A stretch of 64,000 nt of DNA, taken from Arabidopsis thaliana (lineage: Eukaryota > Streptophyta > Magnoliopsida > Brassicales > Brassicaceae). The notes under the pieces are model-generated. The model saw only the letters and a program-made list of their open reading frames with translations, did no database searches and was not told where the DNA came from. Where the stretch lies: positions 3,906,001 to 3,970,000 of the forward strand of contig NC_003076.8 of assembly GCF_000001735.4 (NCBI RefSeq), in the 5' to 3' direction. This document shows positions 21,301-35,105 of this stretch, one piece after another. The stretch's first letter is position 1. Each line of letters opens with the position of its first letter. The position numbers and the translations under genes were made by a program.

Positions 21301-24100
21301 AGCATTGTGGCACCAGATATAAATTAACGGGGCAAATGGAATCTTACATTGATCATATTCCCATAGTCTTCCAAAAGGGCTGTGACAATGGCTTGAGCAT
21401 TATTGGCAGCATTGGCGGCAGCAAGAAGCTGGGCAGAGTTATCTCCTAGAGTGTCAAAACCTTCTAGATCACATTCTCCAGCCAATAGAGGACGTAAGAG
21501 CAATGGGGACATGCATGCAGCAACAGCAGATGAAGTCATGCGATTCTCACTGGAATGAGAGGTGATAGTATGCATCATCTTTAGCATCCTGCAGAATACA
21601 ACCCACGCTAAGAATAAAGCTGTTTTAAGTAACCTAAATAATAGACTTCCAAGCAGCTTTCTGTGAAAGCACCACATATTTCCCACATCATATGCAACTG
21701 AGTATTAAGTTTTCCTCTTATGTTCAATGCTTAAATAGAATGCCTAAGCAGTTTTATGATCATTTCAAATACTACAACTGAGAGCATACCGCAGTAGTAG
21801 TCGCCTGTTTGGTTCTGGAAATGTTTCAATTATAGCAGAGCGCAGTGAGTTAACCCGAGCTTCGTTCTGATCAATTTCTACAGAAAAGGTAAAACGCAAG
21901 TTATATACACACATACACCAAAGTACAAACATAGATTCCATACATATAAAGACTTACTATAAGCTTCAAGCAAAGCAGTGCAGCACGACGCTGGGACTGG
22001 AGAAGAAGGCAATTGCCGCAGAACATGCTACAGAAAAAATAGCATGACACAAATATGTCAACACAACAATTAAAACTGGAAATCATAGTTTATACACAAT
22101 GTACCTTAACACAGTCTCCAACAACATGCGGATCCTCTTCAGGACTGAATTCTGTCTTGCCTAGATAAGTACATTTGGAAATTTTCATTTAAAAAGAACC
22201 TTTCAGAGGAAGACATCGGATAAGTAATACAAAAAATGAGCTTCTATCCTAAGCCCCCAGATATATATAACATTTCAAAGTTTCTACCCAATATAAAGGG
22301 TCCACATGTGGAAGATCAATACCTTGTTCGTATTCTTGAACTCTGCGTTCTACCTCCTCAACATCTGCAGACTGTCTTAAAATTCCTTCTACTTTGGTTC
22401 CTGTGTCAACAAAGAGGTGCACAATCAAAACGAAAACATTTCTATGGGAAATTAGAAACAATCACCACTTCTATAATAGCCTATATGATGAGTTATAAAA
22501 GGAATTAAAAAGTATATACGGCACTGAAGATAATATAAAAAAATCATTTTTCTAGAGGACAAACAACAGACAATAATGATATCAGATGGTGAACATATAA
22601 TGGGAGGAACGTAATTAAACTATGAGGCCAATACTCACCATATGTCTCAAGAAATTGAAGTGCTTTCTCAAGAAAAGATGGACTTCCATCGATTTCTTCT
22701 AAAGCTAGCAAAATTGGTCTTCCAACAACCGAAGACTTCAACGGGCGCTGATCCCTCCCTGCATGTCAGGGTGTTACTGATATACATCAGAAATATGAAA
22801 GGAGCCATAGCAGAGGAGCTGATAATAATAAAATAAGTGAGAACTAACATGAATTGAAAGATGCTTCAATAGTATTGTTTGCTTCTGTTCGGAATATTCC
22901 ATTTTGACCAATTACAAGTGCTGCATTGGGAGCTTGTGCAAGGGCTTGCTCAAGGGCAGCCTTCCATTCATACAAGTCGTCCAATGTCTCAGCCTATGAG
23001 AGCCAAATAATTAGCATTCGATAGAAGCATAACATAGCACATATCGAAAAAGGGGGAAGAAAAATTAAGTTAGCCAAGCAAATATATAAATCACCTTAAG
23101 GGTGAAGGCTCGTCCATCACGCCCATCTGGGAATAGTACAGTCAGCAACTTCTTATCTTCTCTCACCACGACACTGCAAACAAGGATGTTAACGCAGGCT
23201 AGAAAGTTGGAGCTATTCTTATAAACAAAAACCACATGAAATTTCTACCTCCCCGAACTGTTCAAGTCAATGCCTCCAAGGGTCAAATTTACTTCACCTC
23301 CCTTTTGTGGTAATGCACTCTGTCAAACAGTTGAAACAATGAGTTTAAGTTATAAAATAGTTCTAGAAAGTTTGGAGTTGATAATGTAAATCAACATCCT
23401 CCTAAAGCTTTTAGCAAATTAATACAACCATCTAAGATTTCTATTGATCAACTATCCTAAGTTCCAAAAGCTCAACAGTAAAAGTATTATATGAATTGGA
23501 GAAAAAATCACATCAAAGGATCACAAACACTTACTGGATCATTTTTGAAAAAGACCAAAGAAGTTCGGGTAAGGATAAACCAACGCTTCTTCCAGGATGT
23601 CCAACCTAGTCCTGCCAATCAGAATGCCATAAAGAATTTAGTAAACAACAAGATGCTTGTAACCAAAAAAAAGATAATTTTGAAAGAAGGGGAAAATAAA
23701 AGAGTTCACCTTTTGATGATATGAAGAGAGGGCCACTCTTATAAACCTGTCAAAATTATTATGGAGTACAATGAAGATTAGCATCAGTTTGCTTTAACTG
23801 TGGAATTTTCATACAAAGCAAAACACTCAGAGCTACATATATAAGAACGAACATATTTTAGAACCCAGAAAACCCCCAAAAGATGCATATATTCACTGGC
23901 ACTAACTCGGTCTTAAACAAAAATCGTACATACACAGTGTCACATATGCTTTGAATACGAAACAAACACACTAATCTTATTTATCTCATCCAGTATTCAA
24001 CTTTCCTAACAAAGCAAGCAGGAACCAAACCAGAGACTGTAATTACCGTATTCGAAGCTCCAGCTTGAGGCCTCTGTATAACAGCTAGAGAAGCCTCCAT
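18393..24100 (-). CDS. PHGAP1: PH and RhoGAP domain protein PHGAP1 (REN1 family)
   Basis: Twenty-two exons from the ATG at 24100, with ends (high-low): 24100-24047, 23746-23710, 23611-23535, 23319-23249, 23173-23095, 22993-22849, 22758-22639, 22400-22323, 22160-22105, 22027-21958, 21877-21790, 21588-21348, 21276-21058, 20784-20482, 20043-19994, 19752-19692, 19616-19533, 19419-19309, 19216-19047, 18932-18866, 18769-18653, 18578-18393. The sum is 2484 bases, 827 residues. A PH domain (about 19-127; GWTSWKKRWFILTRTSLVFF) binds lipids. The RhoGAP domain (about 155-360) carries the arginine finger in GTKVEGILRQSA. An acidic Ser/Glu-rich linker (372-445) and a long coiled coil (about 562-690) follow. 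The family hydrolyses GTP on ROP GTPases at the plasma membrane; the paralogue REN1 confines ROP1 in pollen tubes. Length and order match At5g12150. Confidence 0.92.
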
Positions 24101-25648
24101 TGCAGAAGTACACACTTAATCAAAATGACGCATCAGAAAAAGATCATTCGTAAGCGGAAAACTAAATTGCTATCTCTCAAAAGCTCCCCAGACGAATCAA
24201 ACTATACACATTAGCCCGAATCGATGGCTTGTTCAACTCCCATTTCCAAGCCAAGCTTTCCCTTACTTTGCAGTGAATTCACTACAAGAGTCTGACCTAC
24301 TGCACAGCTACAAGAGAAGATGAGTGAAGGAGGGGAAGGCAGGGAAGGGAAAGTTCAGGCACAGCAACGTGTAGTCTAGTTCTATGCATTGGGCCAATCA
24401 AAAGACGCCACGACAAAGACATGTCTTTTCCCCTTTTTTTGTCATACTTTCACATTATTATTATACTTTTCGCATCTAGCGGTGATGGTACTAATTTCGG
24501 TCCCGTGTTGGTTTGGTTTCCATTTAGGGTTATTCGGTCTGGTATGATTTTGATTTTGGATTGAAATCGTATTTGAAAAGAAACAAAACAAAAAAAGGGA
24601 AATAAGTTTTGAACTTTTTGGTTCAATTCGGTTCAAATTGTATCGATATTAGAGCTCACTTCGGTTTTCGTATATGTTTTTTCTTTAAAAGAATTTGTTC
24701 CAAAAGTTCATCAAAATTGGTTTAATTCGAAAAGCTAGATGTTAAGTTCAAATATTCATATAAGAATGCAGTATGTATATAATGTTGTATTATGTGATCC
24801 TATATATATAAACACATATAATAAGTATTTCAGATATTTTATCATAACTTGTCAACACACAACTTTGAGCCATTCCTCATCAATCACCATAAAACATCAC
24901 ATGAACATGAACTTAGCAAGCCAAAATCCTAAATTCTGCGCATGGCTAACTACTTAACTTGGTCACTATCGTATCGTCCAACAGTTTTTTAGTATAAATG
25001 TTTACGTTTTTTTCAACCATGCATCACAAGTTAGATGTAGTGTACATAAGAGTTCACATAACAAAAGAGCCTAAAAACATCACTACACCCTACACCTTGT
25101 ATTAACGTAAATATACACTAGATATGGTTGATCAAATATACCATTTCAAAGATTAATAATAAATTCTAAAATTATAGTTGAAGTATCTTCCCCTCATAAA
25201 AAAAACGAATATATTCAATAAAGGAACTACTACCACATTACATAGAGATTAATCTACTTATATATCTATTTTTATTTACATTTTCAACAACATAATTGTA
25301 GAAAGTGATGTGTAAACAACACTAGCACAAATTAAATCATTACTTATTGGTTATGTTTTCTATTAAAAGTAGGAATGTCTAAAATACCGATAACGGGCTA
25401 ATTTAAGGTATAATCACTTTTTCTGAAATTTCCTGATAAGGGTTAAAATTGTCTTTTCGATGATTTACCAAAAGAAAAAAAAACATTTGTCGTATTTTGC
25501 AAAACAAGTTGGGCAGCGTGTGTTAATGCAAATTGTTTTTAAAAACAAAAGAGAGAGATAAAAAGGCAAAGTCCAAGTCAGCAACTCACTTCCGTCTCTC
25601 TCCCCCTCAAAACCAGCAGAACCAGTCTCACTCGATCCTTAATCCACC
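24101..25648. other. Divergent promoter region of PHGAP1 and CLT3
   Basis: About 1.5 kb, very AT-rich from about 24650 to 25550. Short open frames have no recognisable domain. PHGAP1 leader sequence probably occupies 24101-24360. The CLT3 leader is the C-rich stretch before 25649. Confidence 0.5.
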
Positions 25649-28600
25649 ATGGCAACGACTTCTCGCCGGTTTACCACCGGTTTATTCGCCTCGATCACCT
25701 CGGTCAAATCCCATTCCGCAAACCGACCTCAATCCATCTCCCTAATCCGTCGAAACCACATCGATCATCGTCTACCGTTGATCGTTCCAAGTTCCAGGCG
25801 GTGGATTATCCAAGCGGCGAGATCCTGGGATGGATTTGACGACGGAGCTGAGGCGGAGATTAAGAAGCCAGGCGCGTATGGTTACGCGATCGGCGATAAC
25901 GAGATCGAAGGGAGCAGTAGTAGTACTGTCCATGTGATCGACGGAGAGCATGTTAAGACGGCGGAGATAGTGATATGGGCGGCGGTTACGGCGGCGTTTG
26001 GCGTCGGAAACAGAGTGATGTATAAGCTCGCGTTAGTTCCACTCAAGGAGTATCCTTTCTTCCTTGCGCAACTCTCCACCTTCGGGTAAAGTACCATCTC
26101 TAGCATCTTGAGTCTTGATCAACTTCTGTTTTGCTTACTCTCAAAATGCATTAATTTTTTTTTATACTAGATCATAGTATTATATCTCTTAATCTACCTA
26201 TTGAAATCTACTTAATGTTTTTACTAAAACCTACGTGTTTCTCTTTAGAGAATTTTGTGCTATGCATGAATTAGAGGTTAGTAATGTGTAATACTTCATA
26301 AGTCTAGATTTATTTGTTGGTTAACACGTTTAGTAATTCACACACACACACCACCTTAGATATTTTACTGTGAATTAGAAAAAGATACATAGTTAGGAGT
26401 GTTTTTTTAAAAAAATTCAATCATGAGAAAATTAGAGGTGTGATGTTATACATTATGAAAATGCAAAGGGCAGATACGAATAAATTAGAAACTTGTTTAA
26501 CGGGTCAGAGTTGGCTTCTAGTCTCTTTCGACTTGGATACTTCTTCTTCTACAATTGGGACATTATTGTAGGCGCATTATATCATTTCTCTACATGCAAT
26601 GAATGTACATACATTAATTCACATTTATTTTTGGAATAATCATATGAGTGATCGAAGTTTGTATTTATATATTCAATCTTCACAAACTACTTTTATTTAA
26701 AAATCATTTGCAAAATGCTATTTTATTGACAAAAAGATATATGCTATAAAATAAAATAAAATTCACAAACTATAGTCATTAATACAAAAAGAAATCATTG
26801 AATATGGTAGAGGGGAAACAAAAAAAAAACACGACGATGTAAGTTGGTGGAACCACATTATCAAAATAAAAGAAGGTGGTGGAACCAAATTGAATAAAGT
26901 CCGTCCATATCATTATCCGTCCCTTAGGAGCCTCTAATTAGTAATATTCTTATGGGTCCACTGTGGCTTAGAGGACTTGATTAAAACCATTCTTATTTAG
27001 TGCTAACTTTGTGAGGGTTGGAATAACGAACCAAGCTGATTCAAACCATTCCAAAACAAAGTTGTCACATATTTTAAAACCAAAGTTTACCGGACAGAGA
27101 AATATGGTGTGTTTTTCTCAAACCAAGCTAAATGGAATCCATTGTAAACCAAAATGTTCACACCTACCTATTCTTTTGGAGTCCCTTTTCCATGTGTTTG
27201 CTGTCTGCTAGTCAAGTTTCATTAGCTGATTGCCTTGCATCATATTCTTGGATCAACTTTTTTTTTTTTTTTTTTTGGGGTAATTAACAAAATGCTTAAA
27301 TTTCTCAAGACTATAGGATCACATTACCTGTGTGCTTAACATAACTTTTAGATAGGCTAGAGAATTGATCTATTACAAGATAATCAATAATTTACAGAAG
27401 AAAACATTCTTTTTTTTGTTCTATTTCCTTCATGTAGGTATGTAGCTGTATATTATACTATCTTGTATTTTCGATATCGTGCTGGAACTGTCACAGATGC
27501 AATGCTCTCGGTGCCAAAATCTCCATTTTTAATTGTTGGCATCTTAGAGGCTCTAGCTGCAGCTGCTGGCATGGCAGCCGCAGGTAACGTTCATCTTTAT
27601 GCAAATGTCTTATATTGTCTAGCAAAAATGCCTTCATCTCTTACGAAACAGTCTTATTGTGTTTTCATTTTCTTTACTCAGCGAATCTTTCGGGGCCATC
27701 AACGACAGTTTTATCTCAGGTTAGAAGCTGTATAAGTAAAAATATATACTTCTGTATTTGAAACTTCTTGGTTTTAAAGTGTGAATATAGCTGACAAATG
27801 TTTTTGCCCTTAAAACTTGAAACCATGTTTTCATGATATTCTTGCTAATAACATACTCAACTGTTTCCTTGTAGACATTTCTTGTCTGGCAAATTTTCTT
27901 CTCCATTATTTTTCTCGGGAGGAGATATAGCGTAAACCAAATACTCGGATGTACTCTTGTAGCTCTCGGTGTAATCGTCAGTGTGGCAAGGTTAGATCTG
28001 CTTTTGTACTTATCTTTTGGTATTTTCACAACGAATTCACAAGAGGAATCACCATTATTTTTTTTGCATCTGTAGTGGATCAGGTGCTGCTCATTCATTG
28101 AATGAAGCCGGAGTATTATGGATTCTTCTAATGGTTCTCTCTTTCTTGCTTCAAGGAGCAGGTACAGTATTGAAGGTCCGTTACTCACCTATTTACAAAC
28201 CTTTGAATTTTGGTGACATTATTCTCCTTAATCTCAAATTCCTTTTTCTTATAGGAAGTCATCTTTATAGATAGCCAAAGACGATTAAAGGTACATTACA
28301 ATCCCCAACACCACATTATCAGAAGTTTTTATATGTTTGTTTGAAAGACTCAAAAATCATCTACTTTTTACTACCACAGGGTGCTTCACTCGATCTATTT
28401 ATAGTAAATTCATATGGTTCAGCTTTCCAAGTAAGTGTTTCACCCTAAAAATTTCTCTGTAAACTATGACTTGCATTCCAAGCCAAGTAATCTTGTCTCT
28501 GGTGGTTTTGTTTCCTTACCAATTAGGCCATCTGCATTGCGTTGCTTCTTCCATTTCTTTCAAAACTTTGGGGCATACCGTTTAACCAACTCGGTACCTA

Positions 28601-28961
28601 CCTAAAAGATGGTGCGGTTTGTTTTCTCAACAATGGGACAATAACAAAAGGATGTGATGGGGCTCCGTTTTTGCCTCTGTTGTTTGTGATAATGAACATT
28701 GGCTATAACATTGCTCTTTTAAGACTCCTCAAGATTTCATCCGCGGTGGTTTCATGTCTTGCATCAACAGTCTCAGTGCCAATTGCAGTGTTTCTGTTCA
28801 CAATGCCATTACCGTACCTTGGAGTTGCATCATCACTACCAAAAGGGTTCATGGGAGGAACAATCATACTTGTATTGGGAATGATTCTTTATAGTTGGAC
28901 ACCACACGGAGCTAACTCTTCTCATACTGATTCAGTCATTCCTTCACCTCCTCCAACATAG
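25649..28961 (+). CDS. CLT3: CRT-like plastid transporter 3 (glutathione / gamma-glutamylcysteine export)
   Basis: Eight exons: 25649-26085, 27438-27583, 27682-27719, 27875-27990, 28076-28175, 28255-28290, 28380-28430, 28527-28961; total 1359 bases, 452 residues. A Ser/Arg-rich chloroplast transit peptide occupies about the first 60 residues. The rest is a drug/metabolite-type carrier of roughly ten helices (for example IVIWAAVTAAFGVGNRVMYK, FFSIIFLGRRYSVNQILG and GGTIILVLGMILYSW). Such proteins are plant homologues of the Plasmodium chloroquine-resistance transporter. Arabidopsis CLT1-3 move thiols from plastid to cytosol and affect heavy-metal and pathogen responses. The first intron is unusually long (1,352 bp). 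Length and position match At5g12170. Confidence 0.92.
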
Positions 28962-29525
28962 AGAGGGCTTAACTAAGGGGTTTTGCTTTTATATAAAGAT
29001 TTGAGAGATTTATGCAAATTCGGTTTGTGTTTAAATAAACTTATATTTGATCATATGATGTTAATGGAAAAGTTGACATTTTGTGTGTGTTGCGTTCACA
29101 TTAGTATTCTAGTTCATTAGTCAACGGCTAACATAATCTTGTCTTCAAGAGTTGTTACCCTTTAAACATATCACTACAAATCGTGTGCTAAACCATTTAA
29201 AAGACAAATCAAAACAAAATAAGAAGAAAATAGCCTGCAACAATCAAAGTTACTTCATCAAAATTGTTAAATAGTAAAAGACTAAGCAAATCCTACAAAC
29301 CACTGAGTTTTCTTAAACCATTTGATTCTACTTGTGGCAAGGTCTCGAAGACACCACAAGTTGAAGGAAGACTAATAATATTTAGCTAATAAAGGTCATC
29401 TTTAACTAAACAGATTGAATCACTATTGATTCCGTTACCAAATTCTTCTACCGGTGCTTTTAGTGTAACCCCCAGACCAAATATCATCATCTCCAATAGA
29501 ATCTACTCTTTCCCATTTGTTACTC
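28962..29525. other. CLT3 3' flank and relic 3' side
   Basis: AT-rich spacer with a TTAAATAAAC polyadenylation-like element near 29031 downstream of CLT3. It holds no further coding signal. Confidence 0.45.
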
Positions 29526-29529
29526 TCAA

Positions 29530-30408
29530 CTCTCAAGATTCATCTTAAAGATGTAAAACAAATGTTTCTCTTCAACTAGCTTTTCTAATAAACTCAAGAT
29601 GATCAAAACCTCTTCTGTTTTCTGAATCACTATTCTCCTCTTCCAAATGTACTCCCACTCTTTTGAAACGTACTCAAACGGATGATCCCAATATGGGGTT
29701 TCTTCGACTTCTTCTTTGGGAAAATCTCCAGAGAAATCGACAATCTTGATGTGATCATCAGAAGTATACAGATAAAGCTTGCTGTTCTTATAAGCCAGAT
29801 CCCAAAAACCCAAATTTGCGCCTCTTGTATACCAATTCAACCAACAATCATCTCCTTTCTTGTGTGTGAACAACTCAAGCTTATTGAAAATTCAAGCAAC
29901 GACATAATCTCCTGTTCTTTCGTTTATCCACAGAACAGCTGCTCTTTCGCTTCCGAAGATATCTTTCGACACACGTTCCTTATGATAAGACTCAACGAAA
30001 TAACCTCACTCATCACCACCGCTTCGTTTGAATCTCACTTGTCCACCGCGTATTGACGTCTCCATTGATGGAAGATTGATTCTTTCGCCCGGTAACATGT
30101 TAAAGATAGAAAAGTCGAGATAAGAATCTACCATCAATAGACAGTTTCCGAAGCTAGCCATATATATAATAGCTCTTGTCAGAGATTCCAAAGAGTTTCG
30201 CGTTGTAAATCTTGTCTTCTCCGGGATCGAACAACATCGAAGATTCATTATGGTAATATGAATTGCCATGGATACAGAGGCCGCTTCACGCATGTTTTCC
30301 AAACGGAGAACCACTCTAAGCAAACGTTTTTTATACGGTGAAAATCTATAGTGCTCAAGCTTTCGATTATCGGACGTAAAAGATTGGACCAATCTTGATT
30401 TTCAGACA
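29530..30408 (-). pseudogene. F-box / DUF295-type gene relic
   Basis: Minus strand, starting at the ATG at 30408 (MSENQDWSNLL). The first 50 or so residues contain an F-box-like helix set (LLRPIIESLSTIDFHRIK, then WFSVW). The downstream sequence is the DUF295 beta-propeller-like region of Brassicaceae F-box proteins (LMVDSYLDFSIFN, ERINLPSMETSI, DLAYKNSKLYLYTSDDHIKI, DFSGDFPKE). It is broken by an apparent one-base gain near 30254, another near 30157, an in-frame TGA at 30006-30008 and a second TGA at 29892-29894 where Trp fits. This family expands and decays rapidly in Arabidopsis. At least four lesions make it a pseudogene. Confidence 0.85.
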
Positions 30409-31135
30409 TTTTATTCACTCATCAAATGTCTGCGCTTACATCACACTAATGGGAGCTATAGGGTTAGGGTTTTAGGGTTTACAACCAACCCTGTACATTT
30501 CCCTTTTTGATGTTCTGCTTTTCACTTTGATAATTAACTGTATTTTATATTTTACTTTCTTCCTAAATACAATAAATTTCTTAACACATTCAAAATCCCA
30601 TGAATTAGAAAATTGGTTTTCACATGTTTCAGATTGATGAATGAAAATTCTCATACACCTGATTACGTAGTTTCTTATGAGATACATTTATAATCATATT
30701 TATATAAGATTTAGGCAAAGGTTCTAATCTTGATTTTTATGAGTAGTTGTGGAATATAGAAGATAAGAAGAGACAGTTATGTAACAAAAATTAAAATCCC
30801 AGAAATTCCTCTCAACCTTTGTCTTAAATCCCTAAATGTTGTTTTTACTTTAAATACCAAAATTACAGACACGTTTTGGTCCTAAACTTTCTCCCTATCA
30901 ACAAACCCTATAATCCTTTGAACCGAATACCAACGAAGAAAAAAAAACATTCTATTCATAGCCATTCACAACCAAAACACCTAACGTTTTCTTGCTAAAG
31001 AAGAAACAAAAACCAGAGGAAGAAAAGCAAAAAAAGTAAGAGAAGAAAAACACAAAAAAAAATAAAACCTTTCTATTTCTCTTCCTCCTTTGAGCTTTGA
31101 CCTCTCCTCCATCTCCCCCACCCTTTTATGCAACA
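30409..31135. other. CPK17 upstream region
   Basis: About 730 bp between the F-box relic and the CPK17 ATG. The last 170 bases are an A-rich, then CT-rich leader. Apart from the telo-box tract no element is called. Confidence 0.45.
30458..30482 (-). promoter_or_regulatory. Tandem telo-box-like motif
   Basis: The minus strand reads three adjoining AAACCCTA/AACCCTA units (TAAACCCTAAAACCC...). Telo boxes are plant promoter motifs and also short interstitial telomere-like tracts. It lies just upstream of the F-box relic and 650 bp upstream of CPK17. Confidence 0.5.
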
Positions 31136-33323
<2,188 letters not shown>

Positions 33324-33807
33324 ACACAATTGTTGAAGTAGAGGAAGAGAGGAGATAGAAAGAGAGTTACACACAGGGGTCGAGAAACTCATCTTCCTTT
33401 CAAAATGAGAAATAAGGCAAAGCAAATATCAAAGAAAATTATTCTAAAGTGGAGGAGATCTTTAAGGGAGGAGAAGGCTCAAGAAGGAAAACAAAATCAT
33501 TTGGGGCATTTGGGGGGAGGTGTTTGATATAATGTACATTTTCTTTTCTAGTTGTCTACTACTGCTTAAAGTGCCATGGGTTTCTCAATGTACTTCAAAA
33601 AAAAAAAAAAAAACTTTTTCAATTCTCTTGTATGTGTTAGTGATTATTCGTTCTCATTTCCTAGCAAAACAGTGAGCACCACTTTGGAAAAGAATCGTAG
33701 CTAAAGACAATATATATCAATTTATTGTTCAAAAGTTCTGCTTAAGAACTCGATTCATTAGAGAGAAAGATCAAATGAAGAGCAAAGCCAGAAAGAGTCA
33801 TAGAAAA
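33324..33807. other. CPK17 3' UTR and flank
   Basis: It contains the CPK17 3' UTR and a poly-A run near 33598-33613. The part from 33515 to about 33690 is the source of the 3' portion of the downstream CPK17 fragment. Confidence 0.6.
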
Positions 33808-33998
33808 ATGGAATTCAGACTACCAAAAAAATGAAGGATAAATTAGTTATACCTTGATGTTTGGCTGCAGTGCGAAAATAATTCCATCTTCCACATAAAC
33901 ATCAGCAAGTGCATTCAATATAGTACCCCTCATTTGATCAAAATCCAACTGGTTGACACACCACACCATACTCTCTCCCTGCATCATAAAACTGTAAA
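33808..33998 (-). pseudogene. Duplicated fragment of PYD2 exon 2 and flanking intron
   Basis: This stretch aligns by eye with 38225-38425, the exon 2 region of PYD2 and the start of the intron after it, in the same orientation. Shared strings include CTTGATGTTTGGCTGCA against CTTAATGTTTGGCTGCA and CCACATAAACATCAGCAAG. It has substitutions and a small deletion. It encodes a recognisable ADVYVEDGIIFALQPNIK but has no start codon or partner exons. It lies about 4.4 kb from its source, on the far side of the SF3b-type gene. Confidence 0.8.
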
Positions 33999-34520
33999 CA
34001 AAAAGATGCTCAACTCTGATTCCAAACAACGACCAACTGCTTGTCAGAGGAAGAGATCATGGGGTTGAAGTTTAAAGGTATGGACACTGATAGCAGTGGA
34101 ACAATTACACTCGAGGAGTTAAGACAGGGACTTACTAAGCAAAGGTACAAGGTTGTCAGAAAATGAAGTCAGCAGTTAACGGAAGCTATGAGTACTTCTT
34201 GTACTTGCAAGAGTTTCAACGCCGAGCAGCAAGGAGACTAACACTATTTTCTGTTTTTCTTTATTTTGTTCGGCTCTGCGAATCATACAGGTCGAGGCTG
34301 ATGGTAATGGAACAATATAGACAATGGAACGTTTATCGCAACCACAATGCATATTAACAGACTTGAAAGGGGATTTGGGAGAGCTGTTGAATTATGTATA
34401 TTTTCTCAATGTACTTAAGTTCTTCTTTTTCAATTCTCTTGTATGTGTTAGTGATTTTTCGTTCTTACTTAGTTCCTAGCAAAACACTGAACACCAATCT
34501 CGGAAAATTGCATCAAAGCA
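33999..34520 (+). pseudogene. Duplicated, internally deleted 3' fragment of CPK17
   Basis: It begins AAGATGCTCAACTCTGAT, matching exon 3 of CPK17 (about 32294), then jumps at AACTGCT to the start of exon 5 (TCAGAGGAAGAGATCATGGG, as at 32637). It continues through exon 5, a shortened intron 5 and part of exon 6, then jumps again to CPK17 3' flank (about 33515-33685). Intron sequence is kept, so it is a DNA duplication and not a retrocopy. Frame breaks are present, for example ATATAG where the parent has ATAGACTATGG. No functional product is expected. Confidence 0.85.
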
Positions 34521-34730
34521 CAAAAAAAATTGTCACAGCAATAGCTAATTTGGGATTAAAAGATGTATTTTTCATTGCTTGGTCGATGTAAATGACAAAA
34601 GAGCAAACCTTACATAAAGAACTCCACTAAATTCATACAGATAAAAGAAAGTTTCACATCTCCCAGAATTTCAAAACCCTAAATTGCAGCAGTAACAGAA
34701 CGACCATAAGAAGATCGAATTCAAGGACAA

Positions 34731-35105
34731 TTACTTATCTTTGGTAGAGACTCCATACTTCTCCTGCAACTTGGTGATCTCATCTTCACTCTTCTTCTGG
34801 TCAAACTTCTTGCTCATCTTCGCGTGCTGGTAGTATAACACGATTAGGTACCGATTCGCGACGTTGAAGCCAGAGAGATGGTCGACGGCGTTCTTGGCAT
34901 CGTAGATATCCTCGTAAACGACGAAGGCAGTACCTTTCGTCGCCTTGTCGCAACCGATTCGAATCTGGCGAATTGCGCCGTACTTGCCGAAGATATCGTA
35001 CATCTCTTCGCTCGTTATGTTAAAGGGAAGGTTACGAACGTAGAGCACGCGATTCACCTCCGGTGGGAGTCTGGTGTTACTCTTGCGAAGACTGATTGTT
35101 GTCAT
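34731..35105 (-). CDS. SF3b p14-like RRM splicing factor (SF3B6 family)
   Basis: Intronless, 124 residues, starting at 35105. It has a single RRM (about 18-93) with RNP2 LYVRNLPF and RNP1-like GTAFVVYE, preceded by a short basic N-terminus and followed by a Lys/Glu-rich tail ([12 protein letters not shown]). The family member p14/SF3B6 sits in the U2 snRNP SF3b complex, binds SF3B1 and contacts the branch-point adenosine during spliceosome assembly in the nucleus. The length equals that of the plant and human orthologues (about 124-125). It corresponds to At5g12190 by order. The gene is divergently flanked by the CPK17/PYD2 fragment block and tail-to-head with PYD2. Confidence 0.93.
   Translation of the reverse strand: MTTISLRKSNTRLPPEVNRVLYVRNLPFNITSEEMYDIFGKYGAIRQIRIGCDKATKGTAFVVYEDIYDAKNAVDHLSGFNVANRYLIVLYYQHAKMSKKFDQKKSEDEITKLQEKYGVSTKDK

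Noticed and set aside
34163-34357. Short open frame near CPK17 copy
   Set aside because: It is an out-of-frame reading of the degenerate CPK17 fragment, not a gene.
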